Shown: positions 11,177-21,792 of the stretch, in pieces
How the letters are laid out: the number at the start of each line of letters is the position of its first letter
Numbering within the stretch: position 1 is the first letter of the stretch
NCBI GenBank assembly: GCA_958510825.1
Contig: OY294049.1
Span: forward strand, 26,432,986-26,496,985
Reading direction: 5' to 3'
DNA length: 64,000 nucleotides
Origin: Brachypterus glaber
Lineage: Eukaryota; Arthropoda; Insecta; Coleoptera; Kateretidae
Made by a program: the position numbers and the translations under genes
Notes under the pieces: model-generated
The model's input: the letters and a program-made list of their open reading frames with translations, nothing else
The model's database searches: none
What the model was told of the DNA's origin: nothing

Positions 11177-12879
11177 GTGTTGTAGACTATACTTTTTCTT
11201 CGACTGCAAATATGAAACACTGTATGGCTTTAAACTGCGGAAAAGGTTAAAAACAATGTTTTTTTGTGACTCGACATTGTAAATACAAAAAAAAACACAT
11301 ATTTTTAAATAAAGCAGTTAATGTTATTTAATAATTTTATCAATTCAATACTTAAAAAAGATTTTTATTTAATTTTAGCACATATTTACATATTATAATG
11401 CAAAAATTGAAGGTTATGTCAGATTGTTGTGACAGATATCAGGTTAAATATTTAACAATAAATGGAGCAGTTTTAATTTTTTAAACTAAATTGATAAAAA
11501 ACTGGTCAAATATTAAGAAAATCTAATAAACTTTATGTAATTTTAACGCAAAACTTTTTTGCATTAAATTATTCAATATTTTATTGTAAAATATATATAT
11601 TTTTGCTAATTTTGTTCTTTACTTTTATAAACAAGAGATGGCACTACATGTGCTCATTCTAACACTTGATACGGAATATTCATACCGTATCTAGAGCTAG
11701 AATAGATTCATTCTCTATTTAAAAAGTGTGTGTGTTTGCTTACATTCTAAAGCAGTCGTAGAAAAACTATTTTTTAGATGTAACCTTAAAAGGACCGTAG
11801 CTCATTTCTGGACCAACCTTTATTTAACTTTTTTTCATATGTTTTAATGTAGAATCATACTTATTAATAATATATACAGTTTTCTATTTTTTTTTAACTC
11901 AAGATAAAAATATTATATATTTTTTGTAGCTTTCGTTTTTGCGATAAAGCCCATTTAACAACATGTTTAAATGCAATTTTAATTTAAATATTTATATTAG
12001 ATTCATAAGCGTTTTTGAAATGTGCTTTTCGAGAATAAAAGACTGCTAAACATTACATGACTTGACATTTGAAATATTAAATTTTGAACGGCAGGGTATA
12101 TTTCCATTATTTAACGCAAGCGCCTCTTATCACATGTGGTATTTTAAAGGTTTATATTCAATAGAATTCGCTGAAATTTAGCGATAATATAAACGAATTC
12201 TAAATAAAAACACTCAATCAACAACACAAAGCCAATTTTAATTGATTCGTTTAGTGGAAAAGTTGTGTTGTGGTAGAAAATTAATTATAGTTTAAAATTC
12301 ATAAAATGAAACATATCTGTATGGTTGAATAGGCTGTTCCAAAAAAAAGATTTTTTTTTTGAGGGGTAGACTAGCCTAATGGGCAGCAGTCCAATACGTT
12401 AGGCAACATAAATTTAGGTCATCAATACCAACCCAAAAAGAAAATTCCCTAAAAATATTATATTTAGATGTTATCATAGTGCAACAAAAAGTGTGCATTA
12501 TATGTAAAATTATTAAAGAATACATAAAACAGTTTATTAAACACAAAAACAACCACGGGGTATTTTCAATTACTGTCAAATTAAGGAGTAGGTCATAAGT
12601 TCCCTACGAAACTTTAGTTGTATTTTAAAATATAATCTAAAATGTTATTTTTACCTAAAATATGCATAATTTTATTTCAAAACAATAATATTATACTTTT
12701 ATCCCTTTCTGTAGAACTTCTCCCTTTATCTAATCTGAATAGGCGGCATTCCATTGGTATAGTAATTACGTAATCGTTTCTTAAATATTACATGATTACG
12801 TGGCGATTACGCAATCGATTACCACTGCTTTGTACAGTGATTAGGTAAGAGTAGTTTTCTATCCCTCGTCATTTTTTCT
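11177..12879. other. AT-rich stretch without recognisable gene
   Basis: No domain, RNA gene or long open frame is visible; a 67-codon minus-strand frame at 12376-12579 is unsupported. A few words (GACCGTAGCTCATTTCTGGACCAACC at about 11802) match the arms of the 37825/39670/44532 hairpin family, so a fragment of that family is present. GATTACGTGGCGATTACG lies near 12793. Confidence 0.5.
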
Positions 12880-14135
12880 TCTTTTAATGCCCATCTAGGT
12901 GTACCTTCGGCATGACGAAAAAACTAAACTTGTCAAATTTCAGCCCAATACAGTGTGTCCGTTTTTTGAGCTCAAGCATGGGTATCTCGGTTATTATAAA
13001 AGATACAAGATCGGTTAAATTAGGAATAAATTGTGCATTTTTATGCTGATAAATAATCTAAAACTTGACCTATTATTGTTTTTTAATAATTGCAAAAAAA
13101 TTAAAAATCCTGAGTTCGTTTTAATTTTTTTGAGCGAAAACCGACAAAGCTAGACGTTTTTAACTCAAACATTGTTAGGTACTTTTTTGCAAGCAATCTA
13201 AATCTGTTTGGACTTTTTCATATTTTCCATGACATTTCAGATTCAAGAGGTACAACACTTAACTTCGTTTTTTCTTACAGGCGCAATTTTGGATTTATAC
13301 ATTTTTGAATGCAGTTTTTTTTCTGATTACGATGATGGTCACGAGATTACGAGATGTCTTACATTTTGCGCTAAATTAAAAAAAAATCATTTTTGCAGCG
13401 GGTGCTCTGGAAACAACGAAGCAATTAAATTAACGAAGGGTAGGTTTCAAGCTGTATATATTGTGAATGTAACAATGTAACATTGACACCTACACGTATG
13501 CGTCAGCTCGGCATTTAGATTATTAAAATTTGAGGAGTGGCTAATTGTAGATCTAAATACCGAGCTCACGCATGCGCGTAGGTGGCAATGTCACATTGAC
13601 AATATTTACAGTTTTAAAACCATTGATGTAAAATTGCTTGGTTGTTTCCAAACCACTCTGCTCAAAAATGATTTTTTTAATTTCGCTCAAAATGTAAGAC
13701 TTGGTCATCTCGTGTGATACATTATCGTAAGAGAAAAAAAATAATTGTATATAAAAACGTAAAAATCCTAAATGGCGCCCATAAGAAAAAACGAACTTAA
13801 GTATTGTAACTCTTGCATCTAAAATGACATGGAAAATATGATAACAGATTTAGATTTCTTGCAAAAAGATACCTCAACAATGTTTCAGTTTCAGTCTAGC
13901 TTTGTCGGTTTTTCGCTCAAAAAAAATTAAAACGAAAATTTTAATTTTTTGCAATAATTAAAAAACAATGATAGGTCAGATAGGATAATTTAATCGATCT
14001 TGTATCTCTTATAATAACCGAGAACCATGCTTGAGCTTAAAAAACGGACACACTGTATTGGGGTGAAATTTTACACGTTTAGTTTTTTCGTCATGCCGAA
14101 GGTACACCTAGATGGGCATTAAAAGAAGAAAAAAA
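12880..14135. repeat. 1.25-kb palindrome, arms ~620 bp
   Basis: CTTTTAATGCCCATCTAGGT at the left pairs with an inverted copy at about 14107-14130, and the two arms pair inwards to a centre near 13533 where ACCTACACGTATGCGTCAGCT faces AGCTCACGCATGCGCGTAGGT. TA|CAGTGTGTCCG (12949) and CGGACACACTG|TA (14046) mark an inner MITE boundary, yet the arms stay complementary for ~80 bp outside it. The 90-codon frame at 13208-13480 lies in the left arm and is not a gene. Confidence 0.85.
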
Positions 14136-14307
14136 GACGATGGATAGAACACTACTACGGTTTTCGCTCAAAAAAATAAAAATGAAACACAGGATTTTTG
14201 ATCTTTTTGCATAATTAAAAAAGCGAAAAATGATAGGTTAAATTTTCTTTCAGATTATTGATCAGCATAAAAATGCGCAACTTTTTTCTAATTTAACCGA
14301 TCTTGTA
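14136..14307. repeat. Third partial arm of the 12880 palindrome, interrupted
   Basis: TTTTCGCTCAAAAAAATAAA, TTATTGATCAGCATAAAAAT and TAATTTAACCGATCTTGTA repeat the right arm in the same orientation. The arm resumes at 15332-15385 (CTTATAATAACCGCGATACC, ACGGACACCCTG) after the 14308-15331 insertion. Confidence 0.8.
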
Positions 14308-15331
14308 AGGGAACAGAGGGCACAGTGAGTCACTTACTTTTTCAGAGCGCATATTTTTAAAAGTTTTGACAATAACTCAGATTTTTTTTCGTACTACGTT
14401 TTTTTAATCTTTAAGCTAACATAATTTGCGGGTTTAAATTAAAAATGAATAGACCATGATTGTTTAGAAGTACTTTTTTGACAGTATGTCATTTGATTCA
14501 CTGAGCCCCCAGTACGGGGCACAGTGAATCACTGCAAGGGGTACAGTGAGTCAGTATGGGGTACAGTTAATCGTGATTTAAATAAATTAAGTCAATTTAT
14601 TAATTAAAAAAAACTTAAATAAAACTTTTTGGTAACAAAAAACAAAACTTAAAATTAATTAACGTAGGTAAATCAAAAACTTGAAAATGAAACTCTTAAG
14701 TAAGAAAAAAAAAAGTCAAAATAAACTAACGTAAATTAAGACCCTGAAAACAATGTTAAATGTATACATTGATTGTATATTATATAAACGCAAAAAAAAA
14801 TTTTCACGAATACAGGGCTTTCCTAAATTTTGAAAATTTCCAAAATGGGAAAGCAAAATTCCTACAATAATTTTAATTATAAATATACAGGAACATTTAA
14901 TAATAGTTGAGACACAGTGGATCATGAGCCACTGTGTCCAATCGGTCTTTGACTCACTGTGTTCCCCCAGTAATCAGACCAGTTCAAAGTGGACATAAAA
15001 AAACATACCAAATATCTGATAAATTTGTGTAAACACACTTATTTAAGAGTTAATAAAGAATATAAAAATGCCAAATTACACTGGAATTTACGTAAAAGTA
15101 ATACAAGTATACCTAATTAACAGATTAACAAAAAAAATACTTTCATTATTTATTTTATGCAGCCACCTCTTCGCTTCAGCACAAGCCACGCAGGTTTGCC
15201 GGCAACTGACCCTTTATCTAGAGAAACGTCTTCTTAGCGCGCCATTAGAAAGCGGTGTTTCTAAAACTAATATTGGTAGAGTTATAGTCCGATTCATTGT
15301 GCCCAATGACTCAGTGTGCCCCCTGTTCCCC
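14308..15331. mobile_element. TA-flanked DNA element with GGGAACAG TIRs
   Basis: Left end AGGGAACAGAGGGCACAGTG, right end (reverse complement) GGGGAACAGGGGGCACACTG, flanked by TA on both sides (14306-14307 and 15332-15333). It interrupts a foldback arm: CGATCTTGTA on the left resumes as TATCTCTTATAATAACCG on the right, exactly as in the uninterrupted arm at 14001. Motifs of the form CACAGTGA(G/A)TCA recur near both ends. TA duplication and this layout fit the Tc1/mariner/pogo superfamily. A 91-codon open frame (15068-15343) runs through its right end and I cannot assign it. Confidence 0.75.
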
Positions 15332-15389
15332 TATCTCTTATAATAACCGCGATACCCATCATTGAGGTCAAAAAACGGACACCCTGTAT

Positions 15390-16410
15390 ATCATTAAGCC
15401 GAAAATAACTCGAAAACCGCTGATCCAATTTTCAAAAACTAAATACTGTTGAACCCAGAATCAAAAAAAAAACTTTCAAATGAGGTTATGACGTCAAGTC
15501 AAAAGATAGAATAAAAATCGATGTGTATACATGTCCGAAAAATTTTTCTAAAAAAATATTGTGTTTAGAGATATCGCATTTATTTATAAATAAATGTAAT
15601 AACTCTAAATAGATAAACATGTATATTTCAAAACTTCCACACTGTATTTTTAAAAAGTTTTTCATATTGTATTTCTATTTTGGTTGGGAATATTGTTTGT
15701 AATGTCATTACTGTATTAATGGTAAATTTACCGTTCAATTCAAATGTAACGAATCCTATTGAGTTATTGATAATTTCCATCTATTAATAGGTTGCATTAA
15801 TTTCTCTTCTACTATGCAGGCATGTTTAAATCGAAATTGAAAATTATCTTGGTAATGAGATTTGTTACGGCACGTGGTTCAAAACATTATTGAACGTTAT
15901 ATCTTAAAATTTTCAATTTATAGTTTTTGTCGAGAAGTTACGCTAATTTTGAATCTTTTTTACCCCCTTTTTATTACGCTTTGTCATACTAACAATTATC
16001 CCCCGCTTCCAATTATAGTATATTGTCAAAAGTTGGCTAGGTAGCCATTCAGGCTTTACCTAAATTTCATAAAACAATTTTATTATTTATAAATTAGTAC
16101 CTTGTATGCACACCAAGCATTCTTGTGTTATTGAACTTAAATAAACTAGGTTTATTTGTAAAACATTTTGTATAAATAAGGTACGTAGAATTAGAATTGG
16201 AATTATTAGTAGACTAGATTATCAGATTGAATACAGTAGAGTCGATAGTTGGGTAGTCCCAAAGTGGGCAGTGCCCATTGGGCAAAGTAACTCTGAAAAC
16301 TCTGTAACCTAAAGTGGTAAGAACGTGTATTATAAATAAGAGTTTAATTACCCCAACCCCAAACCCGTATGCAGCAAAATTGAGAGGAAGACCATTATTC
16401 GTAACACGAA
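15390..16410. other. AT-rich stretch without recognisable gene
   Basis: No coding domain, RNA gene or repeat pair is evident to me; a 60-codon frame at 15862-16044 is unsupported. Confidence 0.5.
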
Positions 16411-16690
16411 GAACCCATTATTCGTGACAATATTACATAACGTGTATGGAAAGTAATTTATTTCGCATGAGCGAATGTTTAGCACATGCCGCGCAAAGGC
16501 GAGTGCAAAAAAAGATACTTTTCCACAAGTTATGTACACTATTTTTCCTACGAACCCAACAAAAATATAATCATTTAAAATAAATATTGTTTTCTGTAAA
16601 TAAAGATAAATACAATTAGTAGGTATTATTTAAAATTATTAGATTGATTAAAATTAAGTAACTTTAAAAAAATACCAGTACTTCACCGAG

Positions 16691-16825
16691 AATAGTATAT
16701 TATTCAATGAGCGTATAATAATTGCTATTAAACAATGAGGGTGAATTTTGGGACGCGAGCCGATAGGCGAGTGGCCTAATCACCTGAATGATTAATAGCT
16801 ATTATACGCGAGTAGAATTCTATAC
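16691..16825. repeat. Hairpin with CGAGCCGATAGGCGAGT core
   Basis: GCGTATAATAATTGCTATTAA (16711) pairs with TTAATAGCTATTATACGC (ending 16809), and AATAGTATA outside pairs with TCTATACTT-like sequence. The core is close to that of 11079-11176, which suggests one hairpin family. Confidence 0.7.
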
Positions 16826-16979
16826 TTTATCCACGGTCGTTTTAAATTTTAAACGGTTTATTTTTTACAGACACGTGATTAATAGGCCCATTAGTCCCGG
16901 CCGTGAATAATTTATTTAATAATCTAGTTGCTGATGCAACGTTTGTGAAAATATAATGTGTTTTGACGATACCTAGCTC

Positions 16980-17150
16980 AATTTTAAGTTTAATTTTCAA
17001 TATGATTTGTGTTTACCATTCCCTGGACTGGTCAATAAAAATTTTATTCCCTTCAAAATGATACATCACATGATCTACGATGATATTTAAAATTTTGCCC
17101 CCACTGCCCCCCGGCGCCACCTTATAGAATAACAAATAAAAAAAATGCAA
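16980..17150 (+). repeat. Foldback arm fragment next to the LINE
   Basis: AAAATGATACATCACATGAT and TTGCCCCCACTGCCCCCCGG then GGCGCCACCTTATAGAATAA match the right arm of the palindrome at 19580-20170 (GCCCCCCTGGCGTTGCCTTACTGAATAA) in the same orientation. Confidence 0.65.
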
Positions 17151-17157
17151 GTTATAG

Positions 17158-19020
17158 TTGAGAAACCGAGTAGTTGATATGTTAAAAAATAAAAAAAATA
17201 GGTTTTATGAGAGGAAACTTGAACTTTATAAATCAGATTCCAGACGTATGTGGAAAACATTAAAGTCCTTAATTAAAAGTGAACAGCCATATTTTTTTGA
17301 AAGGGGTGTTGTATTTGAAATTGATAACAATAAATCTGTGATAAAGTCGGTTGATAAAATTGCTGAGAATTTTAACATGTTTTATATTAATAGCATAAGT
17401 GATATTGTTAAGTCTATTGTTGTCTGTGATGAATGGAAATGTGATGATTATTTAAATGTACCTTTGTCGTTTTCTAATTTTAAGATGTTGACTATTGCTG
17501 ACTTAAGAAAAATTATATTCTCTCTTCCAGATAAGTTTAAATGTAATGAGGTATTAAATATTAACTTTTTAAGAAACACATTTGATGTTTTAGGGGTGTA
17601 TTTACTGCATTTTATCAACAGCTCCCTTAAATATGGCAAATTCCCAGATAGTTTGAAGCTTAGTACGATTGTCCCTATTCCCAAAGTTACACATGCTAAG
17701 GAGGCTGTTGACTTTAGACCAATTAACACACTTCCTGATATTGAAAAAATACTAGAATTGGCGGTTTACCATCAATTAATTAAATATTTTGATGATAATG
17801 ACTTGTTTAAGGGTTGTCAATCAGGGTTTAGAGCTGGACACTCATGTGAGACTGCTCTGCAATTAACTATCTCTAAGTGGAAAATCTTGCTCGAGGAAGG
17901 AAAATATATTGTTGCGGTATTCCTGGATTTAAAACGTGCATTTGAAACCATAGACAGGTCCGTTTTAATTAAAAAGCTTAGGTATTATGGATTGTCAGGG
18001 AGTGTGTTGGATTGGTTTATAGACTACTTAACTAACAGGTTTCAACGAGTAAGAATAGGTAAATCGTTCTCGTCCAGAGCTTCAAATATATTTGGGGTAC
18101 CTCAGGGAAGTATGCTAGGCCCGATTATATTTATTATTTTCCTAAACGACATAAATTTTTTGGATGGCTTGGATTTTCTGAACCTGTTTGCTGATGACAC
18201 GCTGTTGGCAGCTTCTCACAAGAATCTAGCATCAGCAATCATGAGGATTAAAATAATGCTGGCAAAAATTCAAAAATATTTTTCTGTAAATAAATTAAAG
18301 TTAAACGCACTTAAAACCAAAGCAATGATTATCACCACCCCATATAAATATAACCAAATTGATTTAAACTCTATATCACTTGATATTGGCGGTGAAAAGA
18401 TTGAATTTGTAAATGAAATAAAATATTTGGGCTTTTTTATTGACAGTTCTTTAACATTTAAAAGTCACTTTGATTTTGTTTACAGAAAGATTTCAAAGAA
18501 GTTGTTTTTCTTTTATAGAGTATCCAACAGTTTGTCACTTAATTATAGGATAAAGGTGTATAATGCTATTATACAACCTCACTTTGACTACTGTTCTAGT
18601 ATTCTATACTTATTAGACAAAAACTGTGTCAATCAACTCCAGGTATTGCAAAATAGGGGTATGCGTTCAGTGTTACGTGTTAGCAGGTATATACCAATAA
18701 GAGTAATGCTTAACTCCTTGCAATGGCTGTCAGTTGCAGACAGGTTGATGTTTCGTACTATGGTTTTTATTTTTAAACTAAAAAAAGGTTTACTACCCAC
18801 CTACTTTAAAGAATTCGTGTCATTTAACAATGACTTTCATACTTACCCCACTAGAGCAAATTCTGATTTTCACATTAAAAATGTAAGATCTAGAAATGGT
18901 GCTAAATCTCTACTTGTTAAGGGTCTAGACCAGTTTAACAATTTGCCAGTGAATATAAAGAGTAGTCCAACTATTAATCAATTTAAACGGGAAATTATAA
19001 TTTTTCTTAATAGTAGGTGA
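17158..19020 (+). CDS. Non-LTR retrotransposon reverse transcriptase ORF (CR1/Jockey-like), 5' truncated
   Basis: The open frame of about 620 codons encodes a LINE reverse transcriptase. The frame opens just after a stop with TTG; the first ATG is at 17179, so the true N-terminus is not here. Visible motifs in order: FRPINTLP, QSGFRAGHSCETAL, the motif A aspartate in VFLDLKRAFE (D257), FGVPQGSMLGP (residues 312-322), the catalytic FADD box (residues 344-347), then YLGFFID and a thumb/C-terminal region with QNRGMRSVLR. There is no apurinic endonuclease domain upstream, so the copy is 5' truncated. The frame has no stop or frameshift, which suggests a recent insertion. The architecture fits the CR1/Daphne/Jockey group; the exact clade needs a tree. 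Insertion appears to have landed in a foldback arm (16980-17150). Confidence 0.9.
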   Translation: MRNRVVDMLKNKKNRFYERKLELYKSDSRRMWKTLKSLIKSEQPYFFERGVVFEIDNNKSVIKSVDKIAENFNMFYINSISDIVKSIVVCDEWKCDDYLNVPLSFSNFKMLTIADLRKIIFSLPDKFKCNEVLNINFLRNTFDVLGVYLLHFINSSLKYGKFPDSLKLSTIVPIPKVTHAKEAVDFRPINTLPDIEKILELAVYHQLIKYFDDNDLFKGCQSGFRAGHSCETALQLTISKWKILLEEGKYIVAVFLDLKRAFETIDRSVLIKKLRYYGLSGSVLDWFIDYLTNRFQRVRIGKSFSSRASNIFGVPQGSMLGPIIFIIFLNDINFLDGLDFLNLFADDTLLAASHKNLASAIMRIKIMLAKIQKYFSVNKLKLNALKTKAMIITTPYKYNQIDLNSISLDIGGEKIEFVNEIKYLGFFIDSSLTFKSHFDFVYRKISKKLFFFYRVSNSLSLNYRIKVYNAIIQPHFDYCSSILYLLDKNCVNQLQVLQNRGMRSVLRVSRYIPIRVMLNSLQWLSVADRLMFRTMVFIFKLKKGLLPTYFKEFVSFNNDFHTYPTRANSDFHIKNVRSRNGAKSLLVKGLDQFNNLPVNIKSSPTINQFKREIIIFLNSR

Positions 19021-19045
19021 TTAGGTATTTATTATTAGCTTTTTA

Positions 19046-19150
19046 TTTTATTTGTGATTGCTATTTTTATTAATTATTTATTTTATTTGTGATTGCTATT
19101 TTTATTAATTATTTATTTTATTTGTGATTGCTATTTTTATTAATTATTTA
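19046..19150 (+). repeat. Three exact 35-bp tandem repeats in the LINE 3'-UTR
   Basis: The unit begins TTTTATTTGTGATTGC and is repeated three times without change (19046, 19081, 19116). It lies between the RT stop codon and the ATT tail. Identity of the units argues for recent expansion. Confidence 0.9.
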
Positions 19151-19237
19151 TTTACTTTATTAATTAAATTTATATATAGGTTATAGTCTCTTTTGTAATT
19201 TAAAATTGTAAAATATTAGGATTTCTAAATAAATAAA

Positions 19238-19270
<33 letters not shown>

Positions 19271-19271
<1 letters not shown>

Positions 19272-19579
19272 GTTCAGATCTAATAAAACGTGCAGTGACT
19301 TATTTGTGAGAGCGTAGATCATATCAATTCGGGTATGATTCGCGTAATTTCAGTCTAATTCGTCTAAAGAAACTCTATGGATCTCTGCAGCATAACATAA
19401 TGTAAGGTATTTGCCAGTGCATGTTTTATTGGATTTTTACTATAGTCAATAAGAAAGAAATATTAAAATGTATTGTGGGCCTGTGTAATTTACAATTTTG
19501 ACGAAGGCGCGCACACTGGGTTTAAAAACTAATAGGGTTATTCTTTTAAATAGTACACCACTAGTAATTTTTGAATGAT
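19271..19579. other. Short gene-free stretch between LINE and palindrome
   Basis: Nothing recognisable. It should include the right-hand target flank of the LINE. Confidence 0.4.
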
Positions 19580-20170
19580 ATAAACTTTTAATTTGGAGTA
19601 TGTAAATCACACAATAAAAATTATCATTCGCCGTATTTTTTAATTTTTTGTTCGGTAAGATGGCGCCAGGGGGGCAATGGGGAACAATATTTAAAATAGC
19701 ACTTCTTGTGATCATTTTAAAGAGCTTATAATTTTCTATTTAGCGTTGTAACTCTTATTTTTTTAATATTTTTTTTTTAATTTTTTTTTCTTCAAAATTA
19801 TTCAATTTTTAATATTTTGTTCATAAACATTAAAAATTTTACATGAAAATGATAAATAATTAGTCTTAACATGACAATACACCATGTATTAACTATTTTG
19901 ACCTTCTTGCGTAAAAATTCCAAAATTAATTTTTCAAAAATACTGAAAATTTCATAAAATTTTGAAGAAAAAAAAATCTTTAAAAAAATATTAAAAAATA
20001 AATATTAAAATGGTTAAATAGAGAATTTTAAGCTCTTTAAAATGACGTATTATAAGGTATATAAGGTTCTATTTATAATATTGTCCAGCATTGCCCCCCT
20101 GGCGTTGCCTTACTGAATAAAAAATTGAAAAATATGACAAATAATAGTTTTCGTTTTGCGATATATATAT
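19580..20170. repeat. Palindrome with GGCGCCAGGGGGGCAATG arms
   Basis: GTAAGATGGCGCCAGGGGGGC (19656) pairs with an inverted relative at about 20090-20117; CATTTTAAAGAGCTTATAAT (19714) pairs with TTTTAAGCTCTTTAAAATGA (20025). Arms are ~250 bp around a centre near 19890. Confidence 0.75.
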
Positions 20171-20289
20171 TCAAAATATAAAGTTTAAATCTCATCCCAT
20201 TCAAAAGTTACGGTGGGTGTACCATTTAAAAATATACATTAGAATAACGTGTCCAACATTATATATATATCGTTCATTATATGAAGTAT

Positions 20290-21059
20290 ATAATAATAAT
20301 AATAATAATAAAGGTCTTTATTGCTATAGGGAATTATACATGAATACAAAATTTCTTAATGCTAAATATAGCAAAGGGCGAAGTTCAGCAAGCTGTTCTT
20401 CCACTTAACCCTAAGGCACCCAAACTTCCCTGTCAGGAAATTTGAATATAATTCCTATACCTAACTACATGCTAAAAATAGACTACATGCTAAAAATAAA
20501 CAAAAAATAAAAAATAGAAAAATATGATAATAAGTTTTAATTCAAAATATTAATTTTAACCCAGCCAAGGTTGCTCTATGTTATTAAATATATATTACAA
20601 CATCACTAAATATCATTCTTCTCAAATTTGCTTTATATTTGCTCACAGAGTATTGTTTCATTTCCTCTAAAGTTGTGTTGTATAACTTACAGACATTATA
20701 TGAATACGATCTCTCAAAGAAGCTAGTTTTATGAGCAGGGCATACTATTAAATTTTTTCTTCTAATATTTATATTGTGAACATCTGATTTAAAGGAAATT
20801 TTTTTGAACAAGTATGGTGGTTTATGAAAAACTATTATTTTATGAAAAAACACGGACATGTGAAACAGTCGTCTTTTGGCCATATTAAGCCACCCCAGGT
20901 TTTTAATATGTACACTTGTGGGTTCCCGCCTGGAAATGCCACAAATAAAGCGTGTGCAGACATTTTGTATCCTCTGTATAACCTTAGAGGTTGCAAAATC
21001 AAGGCAAGGACCGTAAACTGTATCACAATATGTAAAGTGAGATAGAACTAAGGAATCAC

Positions 21060-21060
<1 letters not shown>
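20290..21060 (-). mobile_element. 5'-truncated LINE, minus strand, with ATT tail
   Basis: Coding remnant plus ~270 bp of 3'-UTR ending in the trinucleotide tail at 20290-20311. It has the same type of tail as the 17152-19270 copy but its protein is clearly from a different family. Confidence 0.7.
20584..21060 (-). pseudogene. LINE reverse transcriptase C-terminal fragment, minus strand
   Basis: Read on the minus strand the frame gives LSHFTYCDTVYGPCLDF, RIQNVCTRFICGISRR, then LGWLNMAKRRLFHM and a tail ending in KANLRRMIFSDV. This is the C-terminal (thumb and beyond) region of a CR1-like LINE. The upstream end is replaced by an (AT)n microsatellite, so the long isoleucine-tyrosine run that precedes it in frame is not protein-coding. 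The 3' tail is a (ATT)n run seen on the plus strand as TAATAATAAT at 20290-20311. Confidence 0.75.

Positions 21061-21061
<1 letters not shown>

Positions 21062-21124
<63 letters not shown>
21062..21124. repeat. (AT)n microsatellite
   Basis: About 63 bp of uninterrupted alternating A and T, at the truncated 5' end of the minus-strand LINE fragment. Confidence 0.95.
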
Positions 21125-21127
<3 letters not shown>

Positions 21128-21653
21128 TCGATCATTTTTCCTGCGAGAAATATTCATATAAAAATTTACAAAATTTACGGCTTCTTTTAATTTATAAATT
21201 AAATACATTCCATACTTTTAGGTTAAGTACTTCTATTTTGACAAAAAAAAAAAATTAAAAACAAAAATAGCCTAAAAGTTGTCCCCCTTGATATGTAAAT
21301 TGACGTCTTTCGCCAAATTTTCATAGTGTCATCAGTTAAAAAAATATTAAATGCTGCTCGTTTTCAAATTGTCACCCTGTATATAATTATAAGTATAAAT
21401 TTTGTGGCATAGCGGCTTTCTAATTAACTTAAGGCAAATATTGGCATTCATTCTCTTAATTACGAAAATTATTAACTAATTACCTGAGGAGAAAAGGCCC
21501 TAATTAAGCAAATATATAATGATTACACTGTCGAATAAATTTAAAACTTTTTTATTGCCTTTAATAATTACTTTTTATGATATTATATGTCTATATGCAT
21601 AAAATTAATTGGGTTTAATCAGAAAACTAAAAGTGCAAAAATTTACATTTTAT

Positions 21654-21792
21654 TGTACCCTATTGAAAATGACGGGTCTGCGCAGGTATAAATGTTGCAT
21701 AGACCGGACTTGAGCGGGTGAATTTCATCCGCTCAAGTCCGGTTTATGCACCATTTATACCCGCCCAGACCCGTCATTTTCAGCAGGGTACA
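21654..21792. repeat. 139-bp hairpin
   Basis: TGTACCCTATTGAAAATGACGGGTCT pairs with its inverted copy at the right end (AGACCCGTCATTTTCAGCAGGGTACA), and CCGGACTTGAGCGG with CCGCTCAAGTCCGG at the centre. It is a compact stem of ~65 bp per arm and more GC-rich than the surroundings. Confidence 0.85.

Larger units (their letters stand above)
17152..19270 (+). mobile_element. LINE copy with ATT-repeat 3' tail
   Basis: The reverse transcriptase ORF is followed by a ~220-bp 3'-UTR that holds three exact copies of a 35-bp unit (19046-19150), an AATAAA-type signal near 19229, and a terminal (ATT)n run at 19239-19270. Simple-repeat tails of this sort are typical of CR1-group elements. The 5' boundary is set by where the flanking foldback arm stops, and I could not define a confident target-site duplication. 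Confidence 0.8.

Noticed and set aside
20584..21135. A 183-codon minus-strand protein beginning with an isoleucine-tyrosine run
   Set aside because: The first ~25 residues are the (AT)n microsatellite read in frame; only the part below 21060 is a genuine LINE remnant.
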